Assembly (NCBI RefSeq): GCF_051014445.1
Contig: NC_135134.1
Span: 27,469,672 to 27,533,671, forward strand
From: Colletes latitarsis
Taxonomy: Eukaryota > Arthropoda > Insecta > Hymenoptera > Colletidae
Reading direction: 5' to 3'
Length of the DNA stretch: 64,000 bases
Shown here: piece after piece, positions 29,200 through 40,951 of the stretch
How the letters are laid out: each line of letters begins with the position of its first letter
Position numbering within the stretch: position 1 is the stretch's first letter
Notes under the pieces: generated by a model
Seen by the model: the letters and a program-made list of their open reading frames with translations, nothing else
Told to the model about the DNA's origin: nothing
The model's database searches: none
Position numbers and translations under genes: made by a program

Positions 29200-30830
29200 C
29201 CAGACCTAACATGCGTTATCCTCTAAAATATTGATCGAAACCAGGTTTAATTGACTGTTTTAGTGTGGTACCACTTTACTACGTGATTCAAAGCAAAAAA
29301 AACCCTCGATCAGGTCAACATGCATGTTAAAACTGCGAAAGTATGACCCTGATGAGGGCAAATCACAGACGTAGCCCAGACCTAACATGCGTTATCCTCT
29401 AAAATATTTATCAAGACCAGGTTTAATTGAATGTTTCAGTGTGGTACCACATTGCTACGTGATACAATCCAGAAACAGCCCAGGATCTAGCCATGAAGTA
29501 TGAGAAATATGCGAAAGTATGAGCCTGATGAGGGCAAATCCGAGACCTAACCCAGACCTAACATGCGATGTCCTCTAAAATATTGATCGAAACCAGGTTT
29601 AATTGACTGTTTTATTGTGGTACCACTTTACTACGTGATCCAAAGCAGAAAAAACCCTCGATCAGGTCAACATGCATGTTAAAACTGCGAAAGTATGACC
29701 CTGATGAGGGCAAATCACAGACGTAGCCCAGACCTAACATGCGTTATCCTCTAAAATATTTATCAAGACCAGGTTTAATTCACTGTTTCAGTGTGGTCCC
29801 ACATTACTACGTGATCCAAACCAGAAAAAACCCAGGATCCGTTCAACAAGTATGTGTAGAATGCGAAAGTATGAGTCTGATGAGTGAAAATCCCAGTCCT
29901 AACCTAGACCTAACATGCGTTATCCTCAATAATATTGATCGAAACCAGGTTTAATCGACTGTTTCAGTGTGGTACCACATTACTACGTGATTCAAACCAG
30001 AAAAAAACCCAGGATCTGATCAACGAGTATGTCAAGTGTGCGAAAGTATGAGTCTGATGAGGGCAAATCCCAGACCTATCCCAGACCTAACTTGCGATGT
30101 CCTCTAAAATATTGATCGAAACCAGGTTTAATTGACTGTTTTATTGTGGTACCACTTTACTACGTGATCCAAAGCAGAAAAAACCCTCGATCAGGTCAAC
30201 ATGCATGTTAAAACTGGGAAAGTATGAGCCTGATGAGAGCAAATCCCAGACCTGTCCCAGACCTAACATGTGTTATCCTCGAAAATATTGATCGAAACAA
30301 GGTTTAATCGACTGTTTCAGTGTGGTACCACATTACTACGTGATCCAAACCAGAAAAAAACCCAGGATCTTGTCAACGTGTATGCGAAGTGTGCGAAAGT
30401 ATGAGTCTGATGAGGGCTAATCCCAGACCTATCCCAGACCTAACATGCGTTATCCTCTAAAATATTGATCGAAACCAGGTTTAATTGACTGTTTTAGTGT
30501 GGTACCACTTTACTACGTGATCCAAAGCAAAAAAAACCCTCGATCAGGTCAACATGCATGTTAAAACTGCGAAAGTATGACCCTGATGAGGGCAAATCAC
30601 AGACGTAGCCCAGACCTAACATGCGTTATCCTCTAAAATATTTATCAAGACCAGGTTTAATTGAATGTTTCAGTGTGGTACCACACTACTACGTGATACA
30701 AACCAGAAAAAACCCAGGATCTGTTCAACAAGTATGTGAAGAATGCGAAAGTATGAGTCTGATGAGTGAAAAACCCAGACCTAACCTAGACCTAACATGC
30801 GTTATCCTCCAAAATATTGATCCAAACCAG
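29200..30830 (+). repeat. Satellite segment with CATGCATG cassette; uninterrupted paralogue of the copy 1 target
   Basis: Monomers with the CTCGATCAGGTCAACATGCATG-type cassette lie near 29310, 29665, 30190 and 30545. Frames at 29739 and 30621 are offset by 882 bp (five monomers). The order at 29.64-30.05 kb is a CATGCATG-cassette monomer, then a monomer ending CCTCAATAATATTGATCG, then the GATCTGATCAACGAG variant. This matches the order flanking the full-length retrotransposon at 38.6 and 44.67-45.1 kb and so serves as an empty site. Confidence 0.7.
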
Positions 30831-31359
30831 GATTAATTGACTGTTTCAGTGTTGTACTTCATTACTACGTGATCCAATCCAGAAATAGCCCAGGATCTAG
30901 CCATGAAGTATGAGAAATATGCGAAAGTATGAGCCTGATGAGGGCAAATCCTAGACCTAACCCAGACCTAACATGCGTTATCCTCAAAAATGTTGATCGA
31001 AACCAGGTTTAATCGACTGTTTCAGTGTGGTACCACACTACTACGTGACCCAAACCAGAAAAATCCCAGGATCTGTTCAACAAGTATGTGAAAAACGCGA
31101 AAGTATGAGCCTGATGAGGGCAAATCCCAGACCTATCCCAGACCTAACTTGCGTTATCCTCTAAAATATTGATGGAAACCAGGTTTAATTCACTGTTTCA
31201 GTGTGGTCCCACATTACTACGTGATCCAATCCAGAAAAAGCCCAGGATCTAGCCACCAAGTATGAGTAATATGCGAAAGAATGAGCCTGATGAGAGTAAA
31301 TCCCAGACCTAACCTAGACCTAACATGAATTATTCTCTATAATATTGATCGAAACCAGG

Positions 31360-34300
31360 TTTAATTGACTGTTTCAGTGTGGTCCCACGTTACAACGTGA
31401 TCCAAACCAGAAAAAACCCAGGATCCGTTCAACAAGTATGTGTAGAATGCGAAAGTATGAGTCTGATGAGTGAAAATCCCAGGCCTAACCTAGACCTAAC
31501 ATGCATTATCCTCAATAATATTGATCGAAACCAGGTTTACTCGACTGTTTCAGTGTGGTACCACATTACTACGTGATTCAAACCAGAAAAAAACCCAGGA
31601 TCTTGTCATCGTGTATGTGAAGTGTGCGAAAGTATGAGTCTGATGAGGGCTAATCCCAGACCTATCCCAGACCTAACATGCGTTATCCTCTAAAATATTG
31701 ATCGAAACCAGGTTTAATTGACTGTTTTAGTGTGGTACCACTTTACTACGTGATCCAAACCAGAAAAAACCAAGGATCTGTTCAATAAGTATGTGAGAAA
31801 CGCGAAAGTATGAGCCTGATGAGGGCGAATCCCAGACCTATGCCAGACCTAACTTGCGTTATCCTCTAAAATATTGATGGAAACCAGGTTTAATTGACTG
31901 TTTCAGTGTGGTACCACACTACTACGTGATACAAACCAGAAAAAACCCAGGATCTGTTCAACAAGTATGTGAAGAATGCGAAAGTATGAGTCTGATGAGT
32001 GAAAATCCCAGACCTAACCTAGACCTAACATGCGTTATCCTCCAAAATATTTATCAAGACCTGGTTTAATTGAATGTTTCAGTGTAGTACCACACTACTA
32101 CGTGATACAAACCAGAAAAAACCCAGGATCTGTTCAACAAGTATGTGAAGAATGCGAAAGTATGAGTCTGATGAGTGAAAATCCCAGACCTAACCTAGAC
32201 CTAACATGCGTTATCCTCCAAAATATTGATCCAAACCAGGTTTAATGGACTGTTTCAGTGTGGTCCCACGTTACAACGTGATCCAAACCAGAAAAAACCC
32301 AGGATCCGTTCAACATGTATGAGAAGAATGCGAAAGTATGAGTCCGATGAGTGAAAAACCCAGGGCTAACCTAGACCTAACATGCGTTATCCTCTAAAAT
32401 ATTGATCCAAACCAGGTTTAATGGACTGTTTCAGTGTGGTACCACATTACTACGTGATACAAACCAGAAAAAACCAAGGATCTGTTCAATAAGTATGTGA
32501 GAAACGCGAAAGTATGAGCCTGATGAGGGCGAATCCCAGACCTATGCCAGACCTAACTTGCGTTATCCTCTAAAATATTGATGGAAACCAGGTTTAATTG
32601 ACTGTTTCAGTGTGGTACCACACTACTACGTGATACAAACCAGAAAAACCCCAGGATCTGTTCAACAAGTATGTGAAAAACGCGAAAGTATGAGCCTGAT
32701 GAGGGCGAATCCCAGACCTATGGCAGATCTAACTTGCGTTGTCCTCCAAGATATTGATGGAAACCAGGTTTAATTGACTGTTTCAGTGTCGTACTTCATT
32801 ACTACGTGATGCAATCCAGAAACAGCCCAGGATCTAGCCATCAAATATGAGAACTATGCGAAAGAACGAGCCTGATGAGAGCAAATCCCAGACCTAACCT
32901 AGACCTAACATGAATTATTCTCTAAAATAATGATCGAAACCAGGTTTAATTGATTGTCTCAGTGTGGACCCACATTACTATGTGATCCAAACCAGAAAAA
33001 ACCCAGGATCCGTTCAACAAGTATGTGAAGAATGCGAAAGTATGAGTCTGATGAGTGAAAATCCCAGGCCTAACCTAGAACTAACATGCGTTATCCTCAA
33101 TAATATTGATCGAAACCAGGTTTAATCGACTGTTTCAGTGTGGTACCACACTACTACGTGATACAAACCAGAAAAAACCCAGGATCTGTTCAACAAGTAT
33201 GTGAAGTATGCGAAAGTATGAGTCTGATGAGTGAAAATCCCAGACCTAACCTAGACCTAACATGCGTTATCCTCCAAAATATTGATCCAAACCAGGTTTA
33301 ATGGACTGTTTCAGTGTGGTCCCACGTTACAACGTGATCCAAACCAGAAAAAACCCAGGATCCGTTCAACATGTATGAGAAGAATGCGAAAGTATGAGTC
33401 CGATGAGTGAAAAACTCAGGGCTAACCTAGACCTAACATGCGTTATCCTCTAAAATATTGATCCAAACCAGGTTTAATGGACTGTTTCAGTGTGGTACCA
33501 CATTACTACGTGATACAAACCAGAAAAAACCAAGGATCTGTTCAATAAGTATCTGAGAAACGCGAAAGTATGAGCCTGATGAGGGCGAATCCCAGACCTA
33601 TGCCAGACCTAACTTGCGTTATCCTCTAAAATATTGATGGAAACCAGGTTTAATTGACTGTTTCAGTGTGGTACCACACTACTACGTGATACAAACCAGA
33701 AAAACCCCAGGATCTGTTCAACAAGTATGTGAAAAACGCGAAAGTATGAGCCTGATGAGGGCGAATCCCCGACCTATGCCAGATCTAACTTGCGTTGTCC
33801 TCCAAGATATTGATGGAAACCAGGTTTAATGGACTGTTTCAGTGTCGTACTTCATTACTACGTGATGCAATCCAGAAACAGCCCAGGATCTAGCCATCAA
33901 ATATGAGAAATATGCGAAAGAACGAGCCTGATGAGAGCAAATCCCAGACCTAACCTAGACCTAACATGAATTATTCTCTAAAATGTTGATCGAAACCAGG
34001 TTTAATTGATTGTCTCAGTGTGGACCCACATTACTATGTGATCCAAACCAGAAAAAACCCAGGATCCGTTCAACAAGTATGTGAAGAATGCGAAAGTATG
34101 AGTCTGATGAGTGAAAATCCCAGGCCTAACCTAGACCTAACATGCATTATCCTCAATAATATTGATCGAAACCAGGTTTACTCGACTGTTTCAGTGTGGT
34201 ACCACATTACTACGTGATTCAAACCAGAAAAAAACCCAGGATCTTGTCATCGTGTATGTGAAGTGTGCGAAAGTATGAGTCTGATGAGGGCTAATCCCAG

Positions 34301-35600
34301 ACCTATCCCAGACCTAACATGCGTTATCCTCTAAAATATTGATCGAAACCAGGTTTAATTGACTGTTTTAGTGTGGTACCACTTTACTACGTGATCCAAA
34401 CCAGAAAAAACCAAGGATCTGTTCAATAAGTATGTGAGAAACGCGAAAGTATGAGCCTGATGAGGGCGAATCCCAGACCTATGCCAGACCTAACTTGCGT
34501 TATCCTCTAAAATATTGATGGAAACCAGGTTTAATTGACTGTTTCAGTGTGGTACCACACTACTACGTGATACAAACCAGAAAAAACCCAGGATCTGTTC
34601 AACAAGTATGTGAAGAATGCGAAAGTATGAGTCTGATGAGTGAAAATCCCAGACCTAACCTAGACCTAACATGCGTTATCCTCCAAAATATTTATCAAGA
34701 CCTGGTTTAATTGAATGTTTCAGTGTAGTACCACACTACTACGTGATACAAACCAGAAAAAACCCAGGATCTGTTCAACAAGTATGTGAAGAATGCGAAA
34801 GTATGAGTCTGATGAGTGAAAATCCCAGACCTAACCTAGACCTAACATGCGTTATCCTCCAAAATATTGATCCAAACCAGGTTTAATGGACTGTTTCAGT
34901 GTGGTCCCACGTTACAACGTGATCCAAACCAGAAAAAACCCAGGATCCGTTCAACATGTATGAGAAGAATGCGAAAGTATGAGTCCGATGAGTGAAAAAC
35001 CCAGGGCTAACCTAGACCTAACATGCGTTATCCTCTAAAATATTGATCCAAACCAGGTTTAATGGACTGTTTCAGTGTGGTACCACATTACTACGTGATA
35101 CAAACCAGAAAAAACCAAGGATCTGTTCAATAAGTATGTGAGAAACGCGAAAGTATGAGCCTGATGAGGGCGAATCCCAGACCTATGCCAGACCTAACTT
35201 GCGTTATCCTCTAAAATATTGATCCAAACCAGGTTTAATGGACTGTTTCAGTGTGGTACCACATTACTACGTGATACAAACCAGAAAAAACCAAGGATCT
35301 GTTCAATAAGTATCTGAGAAACGCGAAAGTATGAGCCTGATGAGGGCGAATCCCAGACCTATGCCAGATCTAACTTGCGTTGTCCTCCAAGATATTGATG
35401 GAAACCAGGTTTAATGGACTGTTTCAGTGTCGTACTTCATTACTACGTGATGCAATCCAGAAACAGCCCAGGATCTAGCCATCAAATATGAGAAATATGC
35501 GAAAGAACGAGCCTGATGAGAGCAAATCCCAGACCTAACCTAGACCTAACATGAATTATTCTCTAAAATGTTGATCGAAACCAGGTTTAATTGATTGTCT
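31360..35600 (+). repeat. 15-mer higher-order repeat (2641 bp) with nested 6-mer and 9-mer
   Basis: Equivalent monomers lie at 31379 and 34020 and at 32030 and 34671, both offset by 2641 bp (15 monomers), with almost no differences by eye. Within it, the variant GTCCCACGTTACAACGTGATC followed by CATGTATGAGAAGAATGCG occurs near 32263, 33319 and 34904, at spacings of 1056 bp (6 monomers) and 1585 bp (9 monomers). The 15-mer therefore contains an internal 6-mer duplication. Confidence 0.8.
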
Positions 35601-38600
35601 CAGTGTGGACCCACATTACTATGTGATCCAAACCAGAAAAAACCCAGGATCCGTTCAACAAGTATGTGAAGAATGCGAAAGTATGAGTCTGATGAGTGAA
35701 AATCCCAGGCCTGACCCAGACCTGACATGCGTTATCCTCTAAAATATTGAGCGAAACCAGGTTTAATGGACTGTTTCTGTGGTACCACACTACTACGGGA
35801 TCGAAACCAGAAAAAACCCAGGATCTGTTCAACAAGTATGTGAAAAACGCGAAAGTATGAACCTGATGAGGGCATATCCCAGACCTATCCCAGACCTAAC
35901 TTGCGTTGTCCTCTAAAATACTGATGGAAACCAGGTTTAATTGACTGTTTCAGTGTTGTACTTCGTTACTACGTGATGCAATCCAGAAAAAGCCCAGGAT
36001 CTAGCCATCAAGTATGAGAAATATGCGAAAGAATGAGCCTGATGAGAGCAAATCCCAGACCTAACCTAGACCTAACATGAATTATTCTCTAAAATATTGG
36101 TCGAAAGCAGGTTTAATTGACTGTTTCAGTGTGGTCCCACATTACTACGTGATCCAAACCAGAAAAAACCCAGGATCCGTTCAACAAGTATGTGAAGAAT
36201 GCGAAAGTATGAGTCTGATGAGTGAAAATCCCAGACCTTACCTAGACCTAACATGCGTTATCCTCTATAATATTGATCCAAACCAGGTTTAATGGACTGT
36301 TTCAGTGTGGTCCCACATTACTACGTGATCCAATCCAGAAAAAAACCCAGGATCTGATCAACGAGTATGTCAAGTGTGCGAAAGTATGAGTCTGATGAGG
36401 GCAAATCCCAGACCTATCCCAGACCTAACTTGCGATGTCCTCTAAAATATTGATCGAAACCAGGTTTAATTGACTGTTTTATTGTGGTACCACTTTACTA
36501 CGTGATCCAAAGCAGAAAAAACCCTCGATCAGGTCAACCTGCATGTTAAAACTGGGAAAGTATGAGCCTGATGAGGGCATATCCCAGACCTATCCCAGAC
36601 CTAACATGTGTTATCCTCAAAAATATTGATCGAAACAAGGTTTAATCGACTGTTTCAGTGTGGTACCACATTACTACCTGATCCAAACCAGAAAAAAACC
36701 CAGGATCTTGTCAACGAGTATGTGAAGTGTGCGAAAGTATGAGTCTGAAGAGGGCTAATCCCAGACCTATCCCAGACCTAACATGCGTTATCCTCTAAAA
36801 TATTGATCGAAACCAGGTTTAATTGACTGTTTTAGTGTGGTACCACTTTACTACGTGATCCAAAGCAAAAAAAACCCTCGATCAGGTCAACATGCATGTT
36901 AAAACTGCGAAAGTATGACCCTGATGAGGGCAAATCACAGACGTAGCCCAGACCTAACATGCGTTATCCTCTAAAATATTTATCAAGACCAGGTTTAATT
37001 GAATGTTTCAGTGTGGTACCACATTACTACGTGATGCAATCCAGAAACAGCCCAGGATCTAGCCATGAAGTATGAGAAATATGCGAAAGTATGAGCCTGA
37101 TGAGGGCAAATCCTAGACCTAACCCAGACCTAACATGCGTTATCCTCAATAATATCGATCGAAACCAGGTTTAATGGACTGTTTCAGTGTGGTACCACAT
37201 TACTACGTGATCCAAACCAGAAAAAACCCAGGATCCGCTCAACAAGTATGTGAAGAATGCGAAAGTATCAGTCTGATGAGTGAAAATCCCAGGCCTAACC
37301 TAGACCTACCATGCGTTATCCTCTAAAATATTGATGGAAACCTGGTTTCATTGACTATTTCAGTGTGGTACTACATTAATACGTGATCCAAACCAGAAAA
37401 AACCCAGGATCCGTTCAACAAGTATGTGAAGAATGCGAAAGTATGAGTCTGATGAGTGAAAATCCCAGGCCTAACCTAGACCTAACATGCGTTATCCTCA
37501 ATAATATCGATCGAAACCAGGTTTAATCGACAGTTTTATTATGGTACCACATTACTACGTGATCCAAACCAGAAAAAACCCAGGATCCGCTCAACAAGTA
37601 TGTGAAGAATGCGAAAGTATCAGTCTGATGAGTGAAAATCCCAGGCCTAACCTAGACCTAACATGCGTTATCCTCAAAAATATTGATCGACACCTGGTTT
37701 AATCGACTGTTTCAGTGTGGTACCACATTACTATGTGATCCAAACCAGAAAATAACCCAGGATCTGTTCAACGAGTACGTGAAGGGTGCGAAAGTATGAG
37801 TCTGATGAGGTCAAATCCCAGACCTATCCCAGACCTAACTTGCGTTATCCTCTAATATATTGATCGAAACCTGGTTTAATCGACTGTTTCAGTGTGGTAC
37901 CACATTACTACGTGATCCAAACCAGAAAAAACCCAGGATCAGTTCAACAAGTATGTGAAACACGCGAAAGTATGAGCCTGATTAGGGCGAATCCCAGACC
38001 TATCCCAGACCTAACTTGCGTTATCCTCTAAAATATTGATCGAAACCAGGTTTCATTGACTGTTTCAGTGTGGTACCACATTACTACGTGATCCAAACCA
38101 GAAAAAACCCAGGATCCGTTCAACAAGTATGTGAAGAATGCGAAAGTATGAGTCTGATGAGTGAAAATCCCAGGCCTAACCTAGACCTAACATGCGTTAT
38201 CCTCAATAATATTGATCGAAACCAGGTTTAATCGACTGTTTCAGTGTGGTACCACATTACCACGTGATCCAAACCAGAAAAAACCCAGGATCTGATCAAC
38301 GATTATGTCAAGTGTGCGAAAGTATGAGTCTGTTGAGGGCAAATCCCAGATCTATCCCAGACCTAACTTGCGATATCCTCTAAAATATTGATCGAAACCA
38401 GGTTTAATTGACTGTTTTATTGTGGTACCACTTTACTACGTGATCCAAAGCAGAAAATACCCTCGATCAGGTCAACATGCATGTTAAAACTGGGAAAGTA
38501 TGAGTCTGATGAGGGCTACTCCCAGACCTATCCCAGACCTAACTTGCGTTATCCTCTAAAATATTGATCGAAACCGGGTTTAATTGACTGTTTTAGTGTG

Positions 38601-38686
38601 GTACCACTTTACTACGTGATCCAGAGCAAAAAAAACCCTCGATCAGGTCAACATGCATGTTAAAACTGCGAAAGTATGACCCTGAT

Positions 38687-39071
38687 TCCCTCAGGGGCTG
38701 CCAGCCTTTCAGCTGCAGTACGGGCTTAACGAACCCGGGGTACCCGAGTCATACACACACCGTAAGCCTCCTGTTGGTCGTCACAACGACCCATTCACAA
38801 TTCCCTATTGGTTTTGTGAATGGTACGTGACGGCAGGAGGAACGGGGGTCTTGGCTTAACCGCCTGGGCCACGAGTATGGCGACTCTATAAAATCGCCCT
38901 CCAATCCTAAGCTATGGTGCGCGGCGATGGGATGCATGGTTGGGGGAGAAGGCCCAATCCCAAGCGACCACCTCCGGGGAACCTGCCGAACCCCCGGAGT
39001 ATATAGGCTTACCCGGGTAAGGCGGCTCTGCCCGGGCGGACCTTTTCCTCCGACCTGCTCGTGGGAATGTT
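38687..39071 (+). other. 5' UTR of retrotransposon copy 1
   Basis: These 385 bp between the satellite junction and the first ORF1 codon contain no convincing coding frame. They hold several perfect inverted repeats. A stem at 38767-38773/38834-38840 (CCTCCTG/CAGGAGG) encloses two hairpins, 38776-38781/38786-38791 (GGTCGT/ACGACC) and 38791-38800/38814-38823 (CCATTCACAA/TTGTGAATGG). Another hairpin is at 38972-38979/38992-38999 (CTCCGGGG/CCCCGGAG). Non-LTR elements of this kind usually carry an internal promoter in the 5' UTR; none can be pinpointed here. A TATAAAA string at 38887-38893 is noted but is not claimed to be functional. Confidence 0.75.
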
Positions 39072-39548
39072 ATGGAGTTCAATATTAAAACGGGGATGGG
39101 ACGGGGTAAGTCAGAGGGGGAGGTCGAAGGCGGTGTTGGGACTGGAGTGACGGCGCTCGCGCCGCCCCCAGCGCCTGGCCCGGCTTCGTGGAAGGTGGAG
39201 GAGGACGACGAGACTGCGTCAGTCTCGTCCTTCTCCTCCACCAGGAGCCTCATAGGCTCTAAGAGGAAGAGGACGGGGCAGGCCGTCGTCGAGGTGGGCG
39301 GGGCGATGAGCCCGTCGGTGAGGCTGAGTTGCCTCAGGGACGAGGTGACCGAGGAGATATCGGAGAGGATCTCCTCGTCCCTGAGGCGGGTGGAGAAAGT
39401 CGCCGCTGCCTGCGCCTTTAAGGGGCAGAAAAGCGGTGGCGCGGAGGCCCTGAAGGCCGCGGCGGAGGAAATGAGGGAGGCGGCGCGGGAGCTCAGAGGG
39501 CGGAACGCCCGTCTGCAGCTCCTGTTGGAGGAGGAGCGACAGGGGTGA
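39072..39548 (+). pseudogene. ORF1 (Gag-like), N-terminal part, ending at an in-frame TGA
   Basis: Starts at ATG 39072 and ends at TGA 39546-39548 after 158 residues. An acidic and Ser-rich stretch (residues 40-57) is followed by a basic KRKR cluster (64-67). Two charged helical segments (about 88-112 and 124-156) are rich in Glu, Arg, Ala and Leu and look like a coiled-coil, as expected for self-association of a type-I ORF1 protein. The same frame stays open for another 228 codons after the TGA, and the expected zinc knuckles lie further downstream, so the stop looks like a nonsense mutation within a longer ORF1 rather than a natural end. A CpG transition of CGA to TGA is a simple cause (inference). 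There is no ATG close behind it in frame. I do not know any readthrough signal at this position. Confidence 0.7.
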
Positions 39549-40235
39549 AGGAGGGCAGAGGCGCTGTGGAACAGCGCGGCCCTCCCTCCCATCCTCCCTC
39601 CTCCTCCACCGCCGCGTCCCTCGGCGGAGGTAAATAAGCGGAGTGCGGCGGCAGTGGTGCGGGGCACCGCGGGCCCCTCCACCCGCACTCCGCCCGTGAA
39701 GAAGTCCCCGTCCTCCTCAGAAGACGATCTTCTGAGGAGGATTGGGGACATGATTGATGGCAAGCTGGCCGCCTTCCGGGAGGAGCTCATCGCCGGAAAA
39801 GCGGTCAGCAGGAAGGCGGTGCCTCCCCGACCTGTTCCGGTACAGTCGGGGAAGGCAAAGGAGGGCGGAGTGAAGGCTCCGCCCAGCGTTGCGGTACCAG
39901 GGCCCCGGGTCGCGACCCCCAAGGGGGGTGGTGTACCCGTGGTCGCGGTGGTCGCGTCCTCCACGGCATCCTCCCAAGAGGGGGTGGCGTGGAGTGAGGT
40001 GGTGGGGCGGAAGGCGAAGCGGGCGGCGAGGAAGGCCTCGCAACCGCAGCCTCCGCCTCCGCCGCCGGCGGCCAAGGTAAAGACCGCGAAGGTCGGGAAG
40101 GCACGACCAGGTCGTCCCCCAAAAACGGCAGCGGTGACGCTGACCGTTGCGCAGGGGGGCGACCTGACCCTCGCGGAGGCGATGCGGCTCGCCAGGGAGA
40201 ATATCTCCCTGGAAGAGCTGGGCATCGCCTCGTGA
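39549..40235 (+). pseudogene. ORF1 (Gag-like), middle part, in frame after the TGA and ending at a frameshift
   Basis: Open in the same frame as the N-terminal part. It begins with a Pro-rich stretch, then a short acidic amphipathic segment around DLLRRIGDMIDGKLAAFREE, then a basic low-complexity linker rich in Pro, Lys, Ala and Val. It ends with LARENISLEELGI, a segment that in R1-clade ORF1 proteins directly precedes the region before the zinc knuckles. The frame stops at TGA 40233-40235, exactly where the continuation appears in the -1 frame (from 40232). The overlap is GTGA. A one-step indel, a sequencing error or programmed frameshifting would all give this picture. I see no classical slippery heptamer close to the junction, so a mutation or error is favoured. 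Confidence 0.65.
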
Positions 40236-40945
40236 GGGCGAAGAGGGCCGTGACCGGGGGTCTCTTGCTGGAGATCCCCGGTGCAGAAGGCGGCGCGAAG
40301 GCGGATCGTCTCGCCCAGAGGCTCCGGGAGCAGCTGGGCGTGCGAGGTGTCCGGGTCGCCCGGCCCACGAAGCGCACGGAGATGCGCGTTTGTGGGCTGG
40401 ACGACTCGGTCAGCGCACAGGATGTGTCCCGTGCCCTTGCGAGGGCGGGGGACTGTCCTGTGGAGGACCTGCGGATCGGAGAGATCCGCAGGTCGCCCTC
40501 CGGCCTCGGGTCGGTGTGGGCCCGGTGCCCCCTCTCCGCCGCCCGTAAGGTGGCGGAATCCGGGAGGGTGTTGGTGGGGTGGGTTTCGGCGCGAGTGGAA
40601 ATCCTCGCGCCGCGCCCGCTCCAGTGTCACCGCTGCCTCGAATTGGGGCACGTGAGGCAGTGGTGCACCTCGCCGGTGGACCGCAGCGGTCAGTGTTACC
40701 GCTGCGGTGCCAAAGAGCACCGTGCGAGCCAGTGCTCGGCGGCCCCCCACTGCCCGCTGTGTGCGGACATGGGGAGGCCAGCCGATCACAGGGTGGGGAG
40801 CAAGAAGTGCTCCCCCCCCCTCCCGGAAGGAGAGGAAGAGGCGGGCTGCACCGGCTCCGGTGCCGAGGGCGGTGGCATCGTCCTCCATGGAGGTGGACGG
40901 TGCTACGGGGACGGACGGCCGGGAGGAGGCTGGCGCGGCCATTAA
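40232..40945 (+). pseudogene. ORF1 (Gag-like), C-terminal part with three CCHC zinc knuckles
   Basis: Open from GTG 40232 to TAA 40943-40945 (237 residues counted from the GTG). It begins KRAVTGGLLLEIPG, followed by an RRM-like region (about 48-125) with MRVCGLDDSV and GLGSVWARCP. Three zinc knuckles follow: C132-C135-H140-C145 and C155-C158-H163-C168, both CX2CX4HX4C, then a longer one with C174, C177, H186 and C193. This is the nucleic-acid-binding half of an R1-clade ORF1 protein, which coats the element RNA in the ribonucleoprotein. The GTG is only the first codon of the open frame; a eukaryotic start there is unlikely, so this part would reach protein only if joined to the upstream frame. 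It is in the same frame as ORF2, separated by TAA and one codon. Confidence 0.85.
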
Positions 40946-40951
40946 TTAATG
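40943..40951 (+). promoter_or_regulatory. ORF1 stop / ORF2 start junction TAATTAATG
   Basis: The ORF1 stop TAA (40943-40945) and ORF2 ATG (40949-40951) are separated by three bases, and a second TAA overlaps the ATG as TAATG. In the R1-clade element SART1, ORF2 is translated by termination-reinitiation at a UAAUG site. The arrangement here is consistent with that mechanism, but function is inferred from layout only. Confidence 0.6.

Larger units (their letters stand above)
1..38686 (+). repeat. 176-bp satellite array, left block
   Basis: Uninterrupted head-to-tail tandem repeat. Landmarks such as GAAACCAGGTTTAAT, GGTACCACATTACTACGTG and GACCTAACATGCGTTATCC recur every 176 bp, with rare 175-178 bp monomers, giving about 220 monomers. 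Each monomer holds, in order, the GAAACCAGG landmark, a GTGGTACCAC dyad, CTACGTGATCC, a variable central cassette of about 35 bp, TGCGAAAGTATGA, GATGAGGGC or GATGAGTGA, two 11-bp direct repeats of CCCAGACCTAA type, and TTATCCTCTAAAATATT. All monomers are in one orientation. The array begins mid-monomer at base 1, so it extends beyond the window. No host gene is visible. Short open frames of 60-83 codons recur because the monomer lacks stops in one frame over slightly more than one period; 176 is not divisible by 3, so they do not continue. Satellite identity is certain; its chromosomal place (centromere, pericentromere or other) is inference. Confidence 0.97.

Noticed and set aside
1..38686. 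CRISPR-like array, because of regularly spaced short repeats
   Set aside because: The whole 176-bp unit is repeated, not short repeats with unique spacers; no cas genes are present and the context is eukaryotic.
38687..38760. HDV-like ribozyme at the element's 5' end
   Set aside because: I could not lay out the required nested double pseudoknot with a catalytic cytosine; only simple inverted repeats are evident.
38887..38893. TATA box (TATAAAA) as promoter of the element
   Set aside because: It lies 200 bp inside the element; elements of this clade use internal promoters beginning at their first base, and nothing else supports this string.
38912..40942. 676-codon open frame on the minus strand opposite ORF1
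   Set aside because: It lies antisense to recognisable Gag-like sequence, is low-complexity (Pro, Arg, Ser, Ala) and is explained by the high GC content and codon use of the sense frame.
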